Shown here: positions 47,261 to 54,195 of the stretch, piece after piece | How the letters are laid out: the number at the start of each line of letters is the position of its first letter | Position numbering within the stretch: the first letter of the stretch is position 1 | Origin: Compostibacillus humi | Lineage (GTDB): Bacteria > Bacillota > Bacilli > Bacillales > Amphibacillaceae | NCBI RefSeq assembly: GCF_014637175.1 | Contig: NZ_BMEV01000015.1 | Span: 1-54,195 of the forward strand | DNA length: 54,195 nt | Reading direction: 5' to 3' | The notes under the pieces: generated by a model | Told to the model about the DNA's origin: nothing | Databases searched by the model: none | The model's input: only the letters and a program-made list of their open reading frames with translations | Position numbers and translations under genes: made by a program

Positions 47261-48124
47261 TTGAAAATAGAAGATTATGAGCTGCTCTTAAAACTAAATG
47301 AAGTCGGAACGATTCGTGGTACAGCAAAAACGATTCTTATCTCTCAGCCGGCGGTAACCCAAAGATTAAAATATATTGAAGATTATTTTGGTGAAGAAAT
47401 TTTTATTCGTACTCCAAAACGGCTAATACCGACACCAAGCGGCGAAATCATTTTAAACTATGCTAAAAAGATTATTGACGTGGAAAAAAGCCTCTTTAAT
47501 CATCTGGCGATGAATCAGGATGAAATTCAAGGAACGTTGTCGATTGCCTGTTCCTCCCTTATTAGCCAGCGCTTTTTGCCGGTCATCCTTGGCGAATATA
47601 CGGAAAAATTCCCGAAAGTAACGATCGACTTAGTAACCGGGATTAGCGAAGATATTCGAAGGGATCATAAAAACTATCATGTTTGTATTATCCGCGGTGA
47701 AAAATTGAAGGAAACAAAATGTATTCATTTATTTGCCGATCCTTTATATATTTTTGATACAGAGCCATTTCCAAATGATAGAGTAAAAGAAAGACCGCTT
47801 ATCTCCTTTAATAGTGACGATAGCATGCATGAATTGGTTGACCAGTGGCTATACCATCATCAGGATCACATTAAACCGCTGAAGATGTTAACCGTAGATC
47901 AGATTGAAACATGCAAACAATTTATGAAACAAGGGATCGGTATGGCGGTGCTGCCAAAAAGTGTTTCAGGTTCGATGATGGATGAATATCCTCATCTTCC
48001 CTTGGAGGTAAATGGAGTGCCTGTAACGAGGGATACTTGGATTTGTTTCCAGGAAGTAGCAAGGCGTCTGCCGCAAGTGGATAAATTTATTGACATTATG
48101 TTAGCCAAAACCTTTTTAACATAA
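47261..48124 (+). CDS. LysR-family transcriptional regulator
   Basis: The 287-residue protein has the LysR N-terminal winged helix-turn-helix (about 5-62: LLLKLNEVGTIRGTAKTI, ISQPAVTQRLKYIE) and a periplasmic-binding-like effector domain (about 88-285). The co-inducer is unknown. The TTG start, five to six bases after AGGTGA, gives MKIEDYELLLKL, where LysR similarity begins; a GTG nine bases earlier overlaps the ribosome site. In B. subtilis the cysH sulfate-assimilation operon lies at this place, so a CysL-like role is a guess from position only. A strong terminator follows. Confidence 0.85.
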   Translation: MKIEDYELLLKLNEVGTIRGTAKTILISQPAVTQRLKYIEDYFGEEIFIRTPKRLIPTPSGEIILNYAKKIIDVEKSLFNHLAMNQDEIQGTLSIACSSLISQRFLPVILGEYTEKFPKVTIDLVTGISEDIRRDHKNYHVCIIRGEKLKETKCIHLFADPLYIFDTEPFPNDRVKERPLISFNSDDSMHELVDQWLYHHQDHIKPLKMLTVDQIETCKQFMKQGIGMAVLPKSVSGSMMDEYPHLPLEVNGVPVTRDTWICFQEVARRLPQVDKFIDIMLAKTFLT

Positions 48125-48131
48125 AATATTG

Positions 48132-48172
48132 GAAGGTTCCAGCCGCTTCATGGGTCTGGAACCTTCTCTCAT
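48132..48172. terminator. Bidirectional terminator between the LysR gene and rqcH
   Basis: GAAGGTTCCAG and CTGGAACCTTC form an 11-bp stem with a 13-base loop between two convergent genes. T-rich tracts follow on both strands, but they are interrupted. Confidence 0.75.
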
Positions 48173-48173
48173 T

Positions 48174-49898
48174 TCATCGTTTTTGCGATGCTTTGATTTT
48201 TAGGGAATCAGCCAATTCTTTTGATGGCGTGACGAAGACCGTTTTCTGCTGGTCGTAGATGACAAAGCCAGGCTTTGCACCCTTCGGTTTCTTGACATGT
48301 CTGACCCTGGTGTAATCGACCGGCACCGAAGAGGATTGTTTTGCTTTGCTGAAATATGCTGCCAGCTGGGCAGCTTCCAATAGCGTTTTTTCACTTGGCT
48401 CTGTGGAACGGATAATGACATGGGAGCCGGGAATATCCTTCGTATGGAGCCAAATTTCATCCCGTCTTGCTAATTTCATCGTTAAATACTCGTTTTGCTT
48501 ATTATTTTTTCCGACTAAAATGATGGTGCCGTCGCTTGACTTATACGTCTCCGGCTTAGGCAAAGCTGTTTTTTTCTTGCCTTTTTTATCCCGCTGTCTT
48601 TTCTTTAAATAGCCTTCCTCTTGCAGTTCTTCTCTTATTTCTTCTAGATCATCCAAGTCGGCGGCATCGATTTGGTGCAGCAGCTGATCGAAATAGAGCA
48701 ATTCTTTCTCCGTCTTCTCTATCTCCTGTTTTACGATCCGTTTCGAATTTTTAAGTTTTTGGTACGATTTAAAGAATTGCTGGGCATTTTCGCTCGGTGA
48801 TTTTTGCGGATCCAGTTCGATTGTGACTTCTTTCTGTTCCGGATCATAGTAATCTATTACCTTAACTTGTTTATCTCCGGAGGATACAAGGTGAAGGTGG
48901 GCAGTCAATAACTCGCCTAGCTTCTGGTAATGTTCCGCATCCTCCGCTTTTTTAAGCGTCTGTTGATGTTTTATTAATTTCTTCTCATTTTTTTTCCTTT
49001 CATTGGCAATAAAGCGATATAAATCTTTTGCCTGCTGCCTGATATAATCCCGGTCGGCCTTGTTGGCGTAAAACGTATCCAACATCTCATTGACACATGT
49101 AAATGTTTTTATGTTCCCGGTTATGAAAGTTAACGGAATTACGTGGAAATCCTCTTTGCCATTCTGGTAAATTGCTGGTACGTATTCGTTTCTGGCAATT
49201 TCCTGCTGGATTTCTGCAAATTTTTCCCCATAAATGTCAGGAGAACCGAGTTTTGCCCGTTCCACGATTTCCTTTGCCAGGAAGGGCGAGAATCCCATCA
49301 CTTGTTCGACGATTTGTAAATGGAGCTTGCCCCGATTAAAGTCAAGCCGGCGAATAAACTGCTCCTCATCGATATGCAAAGGATGGAGTTTGTTCTGGGA
49401 TGGCGGCGAAATATACGGTTGTCCAGGCAAAATGGCCCGATGGCGGTTTTGGGCATAGGATATATGTTTGATGCTGTCGACAATCTGTTCCTTTTCCCGG
49501 TCGACTAAAATGATATTGCTATGTTTTCCCATCAGTTCGAAAATTAACAGCTTATCGCTAATGTCGCCAATTTCATTTCTCGTTTTCATTGTAAAGGTGA
49601 CAATCCGCTCCATATCTTTCTGTTCAATATGTTCGAGGATTGCTCCCTGTAAATGTTTTCGTAACACCATGCAGAACATCGGAGGTTCCGCCGGATTTTG
49701 ATAGGATTGTTCTGTCAGATGAAACCGGGCATAGCTCGGGTGTACCGACAGCAAGAGGGAGTGATTTTCTCCCTTGCTGCGGATTGTCAAAAGCAGATCG
49801 TAGTTTGTCGGCTGATAGATTTTTGTAATTTTCCCCGGCAAAAGTTTTTCCTGCAATTCATTCGTAACCGCTCTCGTTACAATTCCGTCAAATGGCAT
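48174..49898 (-). CDS. rqcH: Rqc2/NEMF homolog RqcH (YloA, FbpA family)
   Basis: RqcH binds stalled 50S-peptidyl-tRNA complexes and directs C-terminal alanine tailing, marking aborted peptides for degradation. It was formerly annotated as a fibronectin-binding protein. The 574-residue product has the NFACT-N domain (MPFDGIVTRAVTNEL at the start), a central coiled-coil pair (about 290-420) and the NFACT-R domain (about 450-560, LARRDEIWLHTKDIPGSHV and YTRVRHVKKPKGAKPG). AGAGGTGAC precedes the ATG. It is divergent from the Ca2+ ATPase. YlmH, another quality-control factor, is coded earlier in the window. Confidence 0.95.
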   Translation of the reverse strand: MPFDGIVTRAVTNELQEKLLPGKITKIYQPTNYDLLLTIRSKGENHSLLLSVHPSYARFHLTEQSYQNPAEPPMFCMVLRKHLQGAILEHIEQKDMERIVTFTMKTRNEIGDISDKLLIFELMGKHSNIILVDREKEQIVDSIKHISYAQNRHRAILPGQPYISPPSQNKLHPLHIDEEQFIRRLDFNRGKLHLQIVEQVMGFSPFLAKEIVERAKLGSPDIYGEKFAEIQQEIARNEYVPAIYQNGKEDFHVIPLTFITGNIKTFTCVNEMLDTFYANKADRDYIRQQAKDLYRFIANERKKNEKKLIKHQQTLKKAEDAEHYQKLGELLTAHLHLVSSGDKQVKVIDYYDPEQKEVTIELDPQKSPSENAQQFFKSYQKLKNSKRIVKQEIEKTEKELLYFDQLLHQIDAADLDDLEEIREELQEEGYLKKRQRDKKGKKKTALPKPETYKSSDGTIILVGKNNKQNEYLTMKLARRDEIWLHTKDIPGSHVIIRSTEPSEKTLLEAAQLAAYFSKAKQSSSVPVDYTRVRHVKKPKGAKPGFVIYDQQKTVFVTPSKELADSLKIKASQKR

Positions 49899-49919
49899 TG
49901 TTTGTCACCTCTTTGTGCC

Positions 49920-49928
49920 ATTATAGCA
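49920..49928 (-). promoter_or_regulatory. Extended -10 promoter of rqcH
   Basis: On the minus strand TGCTATAAT (TGn plus consensus TATAAT) lies 22 bases before the rqcH start. The -35 is weak, as usual for extended -10 promoters. Confidence 0.55.
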
Positions 49929-49954
49929 TTTTTATGGACAAGTATGCATAGGTA
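49926..49954 (+). promoter_or_regulatory. Possible sigma-E promoter of the Ca2+ ATPase gene
   Basis: GCATTTT (sigma-E -35, one mismatch) is 14 bases from CATAGGTA, which keeps CATA of the -10 cATACAnT. B. subtilis yloB is expressed during sporulation. The -10 match is poor. Confidence 0.3.
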
Positions 49955-49993
49955 TTACTAGAGCAATTATTACAGTATCGCGGAGGAATCGGG

Positions 49994-52645
49994 ATGAAAT
50001 GGTATCAGTTAGATGTTGAAAAAGTAGAACAAAAACTTCACGTATCCGCTGCCAAAGGCTTAACGGAAAAACAAGTGCAGGAACGACGAAAAAAATTCGG
50101 CTGGAATATTCTTGAAGCACAGAAACAGACGCCGAGATGGCTGATTTTCCTGAAACAGTTTCAAGACTTCATGGTGATTGTGCTGCTTGCAGCTACTCTA
50201 ATTGCCGGACTGTTGGGGGAATATATTGATGCAATTGCTATTATGATTATCGTTTTCGTCAATGGGTTTATCGGATATTTTCAGGAGCAAAAAGCAGAAA
50301 AATCGTTGGAAAAGCTTAAAGAATTATCTGCCCCGCTGGCAACCGTTCTGAGGGACGGCAAGTGGGAAAAAATCTCATCCCGGGAGGTAGTTGTCGGGGA
50401 TGTTATCCGGGTAAAGAGCGGCGACCGGGTACCGGCGGATATGCGGATTATCCAATCGAACAGTTTGGAGATGGAGGAGTCCGCCTTAACAGGGGAATCC
50501 CTTCCTGTAATGAAACAGACGAGAGCAATTACAAGGGACGGGGTTCAAGCCCAGGACCAGGTAAATATGGGTTTTATGGGGACGCTCGTTACACGGGGAA
50601 CAGGAGTTGGCATCGCCGTTGGCACAGGGATGAATACGGTGATGGGTCAAATTGCTTCGTTAATGACGACGACGAAAAAAGTCACTACACCATTAGAGCG
50701 CAAGTTAGCTGAGTTAGGGAAAATATTAATTGTCGTTGCCGTCCTTTTAACCGCATTAGTCGTTGTTTTAGGAGTCATTCAAGGAAATCCGCTGTACGAT
50801 ATGTTTTTAGCAGGGGTTTCTTTGGCTGTTGCAGCCATCCCGGAAGGACTTCCGGCAATTGTCACCGTAGCCCTTTCCCTCGGAGTGCAGCGGATGATTA
50901 AGAAAAAGGCGATTGTACGAAAATTGTCTGCCGTCGAGACGTTAGGGACTGCTTCCGTCATATGTTCCGACAAAACGGGGACGATGACAGAAAATCAAAT
51001 GACGGTAAAGCAGCTGTATCTCAATGGTCAGCATTTATATGTAACAGGGGACGGCTATCAGATCCACGGGGACTTTTTTATTGACGGGAAAAAGACAGAC
51101 CGCCGGTTTCCTAATTTAGAATCGATGCTGTTATACGGAATGCTGTGCAACAATGCCAACTTGATGATCAAAAAAGGAAAATATGTTATTGACGGAGACC
51201 CGACCGACGGAGCAATATTAGTTGCTGCAAGGAAATTAGGATTAAAAGCAATTGACCGGGAGAAGTTCTGCATTGTTAAAGAATTGCCCTTTGATTCGGG
51301 ACGGAAACGGATGAGTGTCGTCGTTGAAGATGAGAACAGAATGAGATTTGTCATTACGAAAGGAGCGCCTGATGTTTTAATCCCCCGGTGCAATTATTAT
51401 GTCGACGCACACGGCAGAAAGGTGCTCCAGGATGGAAAGAGAAAAGAATTGGAACAAGCGGTGCTATCGATGACGAAAAAGGCGCTCCGGACTATCGCCA
51501 TTTGTATGCGGCCGTTGAAAAAGGACGAGCCTTTGGAGAATGCCTTTCTGGAAAAAGATTTAACCTTCATTGGCCTTTACGGCATGATTGATCCGCCCCG
51601 AAAAGAAGTCCGTGCAGCGATTGAAGAATGCCGGCGGGCCGGCATCAAAACGGTGATGATTACCGGAGATCATGTCCATACAGCAAGAGCCATCGCAAAA
51701 CAGCTCCATTTGCTTCCGGAAGACGGCCTCGTATTGGAAGGGCATCAGCTCGACCGGATGACAAAGGATGAATTGGAAAAGTCAATTGACGATACATTTG
51801 TTTTTGCCCGGGTAACTCCCGAACATAAATTAAAAATTGTCCAAGCTTTCCAAAGCAAAGGACATATTGTGGCAATGACCGGGGATGGGGTAAACGATGC
51901 TCCTGCCATTAAAGCAAGTGATATTGGCATCGGAATGGGGATTAATGGAACGGACGTAACGAAGGAAGCATCTTCTTTAGTGCTGATGGATGATAATTTT
52001 GCCACAATTAAAGCCGCCATTCAAGAAGGCAGAAACATCTATGAAAATATAAGAAAATTTATCCGCTATATTTTAGCATCGAATGTCGGCGAAATTTTGG
52101 TCATGCTTTTTGCCATGATACTTGCCCTTCCTCTGCCGCTCGTACCTGTCCAAATATTATGGGTAAATCTCGTCACAGATGGCCTTCCAGCAATGGCCCT
52201 TGGTCTGGAAAAGCCGGAAGGGGATGTAATGAACCGGCCGCCGCGGGATCCGAAGGAAGGAGTATTTGCCCGGGGTCTCGGGAGCAAGATTATTTCCAGG
52301 GGTATTTTAATTGGGCTAGTCACCTTATTCGCCTTTCTTGCAGCATATCAGAATAATCCGGAAAATTTAGTGTATGCCCAAACGATGGCATTTTCTACCC
52401 TTGTCATGGCCCAGCTTATTCACGTTTTTGATTGCCGAAGTGAGAAGGGGATCTTTTCCCGGAATCCGTTTGAAAATATTTATTTAGTGATGGCAGTCAT
52501 CATCTCAATTTTACTATTGCTCATCGTCATCTACTGGAAGCCGCTGCAGCCGATTTTCCATACGATAAGTTTGCCGATATGGGACTGGCTCTTTATTCTC
52601 GCCATTAGCGCCATTCCTTCCGTGTTGTTCGGCTTCAAAAAGTAA
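49994..52645 (+). CDS. yloB: Calcium-transporting P-type ATPase (type IIA, YloB)
   Basis: The pump exports or sequesters Ca2+ at the expense of ATP. The 883-residue protein has the cation-ATPase N-terminal domain, ten predicted membrane helices, and the actuator motif TGES. The PEGLPA motif lies in helix 4 (Ca2+ ligands), the phosphorylation site is DKTGT (Asp326), KGAPD is in the nucleotide domain, and MTGDGVNDAPA is the hinge. It is SERCA-like, and homologous to B. subtilis YloB, which is active in sporulating cells. CGGAGGA precedes the ATG. A terminator follows; yloC, next in B. subtilis, is missing. Confidence 0.95.
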   Translation: MKWYQLDVEKVEQKLHVSAAKGLTEKQVQERRKKFGWNILEAQKQTPRWLIFLKQFQDFMVIVLLAATLIAGLLGEYIDAIAIMIIVFVNGFIGYFQEQKAEKSLEKLKELSAPLATVLRDGKWEKISSREVVVGDVIRVKSGDRVPADMRIIQSNSLEMEESALTGESLPVMKQTRAITRDGVQAQDQVNMGFMGTLVTRGTGVGIAVGTGMNTVMGQIASLMTTTKKVTTPLERKLAELGKILIVVAVLLTALVVVLGVIQGNPLYDMFLAGVSLAVAAIPEGLPAIVTVALSLGVQRMIKKKAIVRKLSAVETLGTASVICSDKTGTMTENQMTVKQLYLNGQHLYVTGDGYQIHGDFFIDGKKTDRRFPNLESMLLYGMLCNNANLMIKKGKYVIDGDPTDGAILVAARKLGLKAIDREKFCIVKELPFDSGRKRMSVVVEDENRMRFVITKGAPDVLIPRCNYYVDAHGRKVLQDGKRKELEQAVLSMTKKALRTIAICMRPLKKDEPLENAFLEKDLTFIGLYGMIDPPRKEVRAAIEECRRAGIKTVMITGDHVHTARAIAKQLHLLPEDGLVLEGHQLDRMTKDELEKSIDDTFVFARVTPEHKLKIVQAFQSKGHIVAMTGDGVNDAPAIKASDIGIGMGINGTDVTKEASSLVLMDDNFATIKAAIQEGRNIYENIRKFIRYILASNVGEILVMLFAMILALPLPLVPVQILWVNLVTDGLPAMALGLEKPEGDVMNRPPRDPKEGVFARGLGSKIISRGILIGLVTLFAFLAAYQNNPENLVYAQTMAFSTLVMAQLIHVFDCRSEKGIFSRNPFENIYLVMAVIISILLLLIVIYWKPLQPIFHTISLPIWDWLFILAISAIPSVLFGFKK

Positions 52646-52655
52646 CTTATCTGAT

Positions 52656-52695
52656 GCTGGCCGTTTCCTCCAGGAAATGGCCAGCTCCTTTTTTT
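52656..52695 (+). terminator. Terminator of the Ca2+ ATPase gene
   Basis: GCTGGCCGTTTCCT and AGGAAATGGCCAGC form a 14-bp stem with a 2-4 base loop (one G-T pair), followed by TCC and seven T residues. Confidence 0.88.
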
Positions 52696-52746
52696 CGCCG
52701 CACTGACAGGATAATAAGGGAAATGTCTTTCATAACGATTACGATA

Positions 52747-52755
52747 TGTTATGAT
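52747..52755 (+). promoter_or_regulatory. Extended -10 promoter upstream of remA-gmk-rpoZ
   Basis: TGTTATGAT (TGn plus TATGAT) lies about 175 bases before remA, the same nine bases as the element before ylmD. A weak CTTTCA is 17 bases upstream. If used, it gives a long leader that includes the palindrome below. Confidence 0.4.
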
Positions 52756-52824
52756 GAAGAGTAGAGGGAAATAGTCTGGAAAACAGGTTTGAAAAAAGAT
52801 AGTTGAATTATGCACATTATTTTA

Positions 52825-52842
52825 TTTATACTATAGTATAAA
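52825..52842. repeat. 18-bp perfect palindrome upstream of remA
   Basis: TTTATACTATAGTATAAA is its own reverse complement. It contains a -10-like TATACT on each strand and lies 89 bases before the remA start. It may be an operator, or a second or divergent promoter. No gene runs in the opposite direction from it, and the rest of the 285-base gap holds only the terminator, the extended -10 and a small TTCCT/AGGAA repeat. Confidence 0.6.
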
Positions 52843-52930
52843 CGATATCCAGATGTATGTTCCATAGGTCGATATACAGATAAAGAGGTTCCTGCATACA
52901 TAGGAAGGAATTATTTAAGGGGGAAAAATT

Positions 52931-53191
52931 TTGGGTTTACGATTAATTAATATTGGATTTGGAAATGTAGTTTCCGCAAACCGGATTATTTCCATTGTCT
53001 CCCCAGAATCGGCACCAATTAAGAGAATAATTACAGTGGCAAGGGAGAACAATAAACTGATTGACGCCACCTATGGCAGAAGAACGAGAGCAGTAATCAT
53101 CACAGATAGTGACCATGTTGTTTTATCCGCTGTGCAGCCGGAAACAGTCGGTCAAAGGGTAATCAGCAACGACGAAATCACCGAAGAATAA
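52931..53191 (+). CDS. remA: Extracellular matrix regulatory protein RemA (DUF370)
   Basis: RemA (YlzA) is a small ring-forming DNA-binding protein that activates biofilm matrix operons and osmoprotection genes in B. subtilis; the family also occurs in non-biofilm Firmicutes. The 86-residue product has the invariant opening [18 protein letters not shown] and [16 protein letters not shown]. The start is a TTG, with AAGGGGGAAAA upstream. gmk and rpoZ follow closely, as in most Bacillaceae, so the three probably share a transcript. Confidence 0.95.
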   Translation: MGLRLINIGFGNVVSANRIISIVSPESAPIKRIITVARENNKLIDATYGRRTRAVIITDSDHVVLSAVQPETVGQRVISNDEITEE

Positions 53192-53201
53192 ACGTACATA
53201 A

Positions 53202-53831
<630 letters not shown>

Positions 53832-53834
53832 GGC

Positions 53835-54029
53835 ATGATGTTAGAACCATCAATAGATTTGCTGCAAGAAAAAGTGAAATCAAAATATTCGTTAGTCATT
53901 TTAGCTGCGAAGCGGGCAAGACAGCTAAGCGAGACGAAGGATTTGCAAGTGGAAAATCCGAAATCTCACAAGCTTGTTGGCATGGCTTTGGAAGAAATTG
54001 CCCAGGACAAGCTGTATATTGACGAGTAA
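53835..54029 (+). CDS. rpoZ: DNA-directed RNA polymerase subunit omega
   Basis: Omega helps fold and stabilise the beta' subunit of RNA polymerase. The 64-residue product has the family N-terminus MLEPSIDLL and the conserved [15 protein letters not shown] helix, and is of usual Firmicute length. Two adjacent ATGs are available; a GAGG lies close upstream and GGAGG about 12 bases upstream, inside the end of gmk. In B. subtilis coaBC and priA follow; here the next element is a group II intron. Confidence 0.93.
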   Translation: MMLEPSIDLLQEKVKSKYSLVILAAKRARQLSETKDLQVENPKSHKLVGMALEEIAQDKLYIDE

Positions 54030-54048
54030 ATCTATCATTCTCTGACAA

Positions 54049-54082
54049 AACCAGGCAGGACAGCAGCTGCCTGGTTCTTTCA
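54049..54082 (+). terminator. Terminator of remA-gmk-rpoZ
   Basis: AACCAGGCAG and CTGCCTGGTT form a perfect 10-bp stem with an 8-base loop, followed by CTTTC. The intron's first base lies nine bases after the stem. Confidence 0.85.
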
Positions 54083-54084
54083 TG

Positions 54085-54195
54085 GTGTGCCCGGCATGGG
54101 TGCAGACTATAGGGTGAAAGTCCCGAACAGTGAAGGCAGTAGTAGCTGTAGCTTAAGACAAGGGCATGGGGGGTGACCGTCATGTCTGAAGGAAG
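54085..54195 (+). mobile_element. 5' end of a group II intron (IIC-like), cut by the window edge
   Basis: The sequence begins GTGTGCCCGGCATGGGTGC and continues through GGGTGAAAGTCCCGAAC, GTGAAGGCAG, GACAAGGG and ATGTCTGAAGGAAG. This is the domain I opening of bacterial group II introns and is close to the group IIC intron of Oceanobacillus iheyensis as I remember it. IIC introns are known to insert just after rho-independent terminators, exactly the situation here. The intron-encoded reverse transcriptase and 3' domains V-VI would lie beyond the window, so activity cannot be judged. Confidence 0.88.

Noticed and set aside
53896-54183. Minus-strand 95-codon ORF over rpoZ and the intron
   Set aside because: It is antisense to rpoZ, its terminator and the group II intron start, has no ribosome site and resembles no family.

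Overview
The window is a chromosomal core segment of an endospore-forming Bacillaceae bacterium (Bacillus/Geobacillus-like Firmicute). The evidence is the sporulation genes (ylbJ, rsfA, spoVD, spoVE, spoIIGA, sigE, sigG), a bacillithiol gene (bshC), a PyrR-attenuated pyr operon, a T-box ahead of ileS, strong Shine-Dalgarno sites, frequent GTG/TTG starts and gene order that follows Bacillus subtilis from ylbH to yloH. The species cannot be named from this stretch. Calls rest on recognising protein families and motifs by eye; no database was searched.

Layout. 1-8.4 kb: rsmD-coaD, ylbJ (minus), the PDZ-Lon protease ylbL, tmcAL (minus), ylbN-rpmF, an enoyl-CoA hydratase-like gene, rsfA, a GNAT gene (minus) and a DUF3397-type membrane protein. 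8.5-26.5 kb: bshC and the division/cell-wall (dcw) cluster mraZ-rsmH-ftsL-pbpB-spoVD-murE-murF-mraY-murD-spoVE-divIB-ftsA-ftsZ. 26.7-29.3 kb: spoIIGA-sigE-sigG. 29.4-33.4 kb: ylmC-ylmD-ylmE-sepF-ylmG-ylmH-divIVA. 33.4-38.0 kb: T-box-ileS and lspA-rluD. 38.0-47.2 kb: pyrR-pyrB-pyrC-carB-pyrK-pyrD-pyrF-pyrE. 47.2-54.2 kb: a LysR-type regulator, rqcH (minus), a Ca2+ P-type ATPase, remA, gmk and rpoZ. The window then runs into the 5' end of a group II (IIC-like) intron placed directly behind the rpoZ terminator.

How the genes work together. The dcw genes build lipid II (MurE, MurF, MraY, MurD) and the divisome (FtsZ, FtsA, DivIB, FtsL, PBP2B), with SepF and DivIVA coded just downstream. SpoVD and SpoVE are the matched transpeptidase/glycosyltransferase pair for spore cortex. 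SpoIIGA processes pro-SigE in the mother cell, and SigG takes over in the forespore. The pyr operon covers most of de novo UMP synthesis under PyrR attenuation.

The main departures from the standard Bacillus layout are absences: murG and murB between spoVE and divIB, carA (pyrAA) and pyrP in the pyr operon, the cysH operon after pyrE, and yloC before remA. The most interesting regulatory signals are two oppositely oriented arrays of MraZ-type GTGG repeats before mraZ, a sigG leader in which read-through RNA could mask the ribosome-binding site while the gene's own forespore promoter would not, an 18-bp perfect palindrome before remA, and the intron/terminator junction at the end. I found no CRISPR array, tRNA, rRNA, prophage or recognisable novel multi-gene defence or biosynthetic system.
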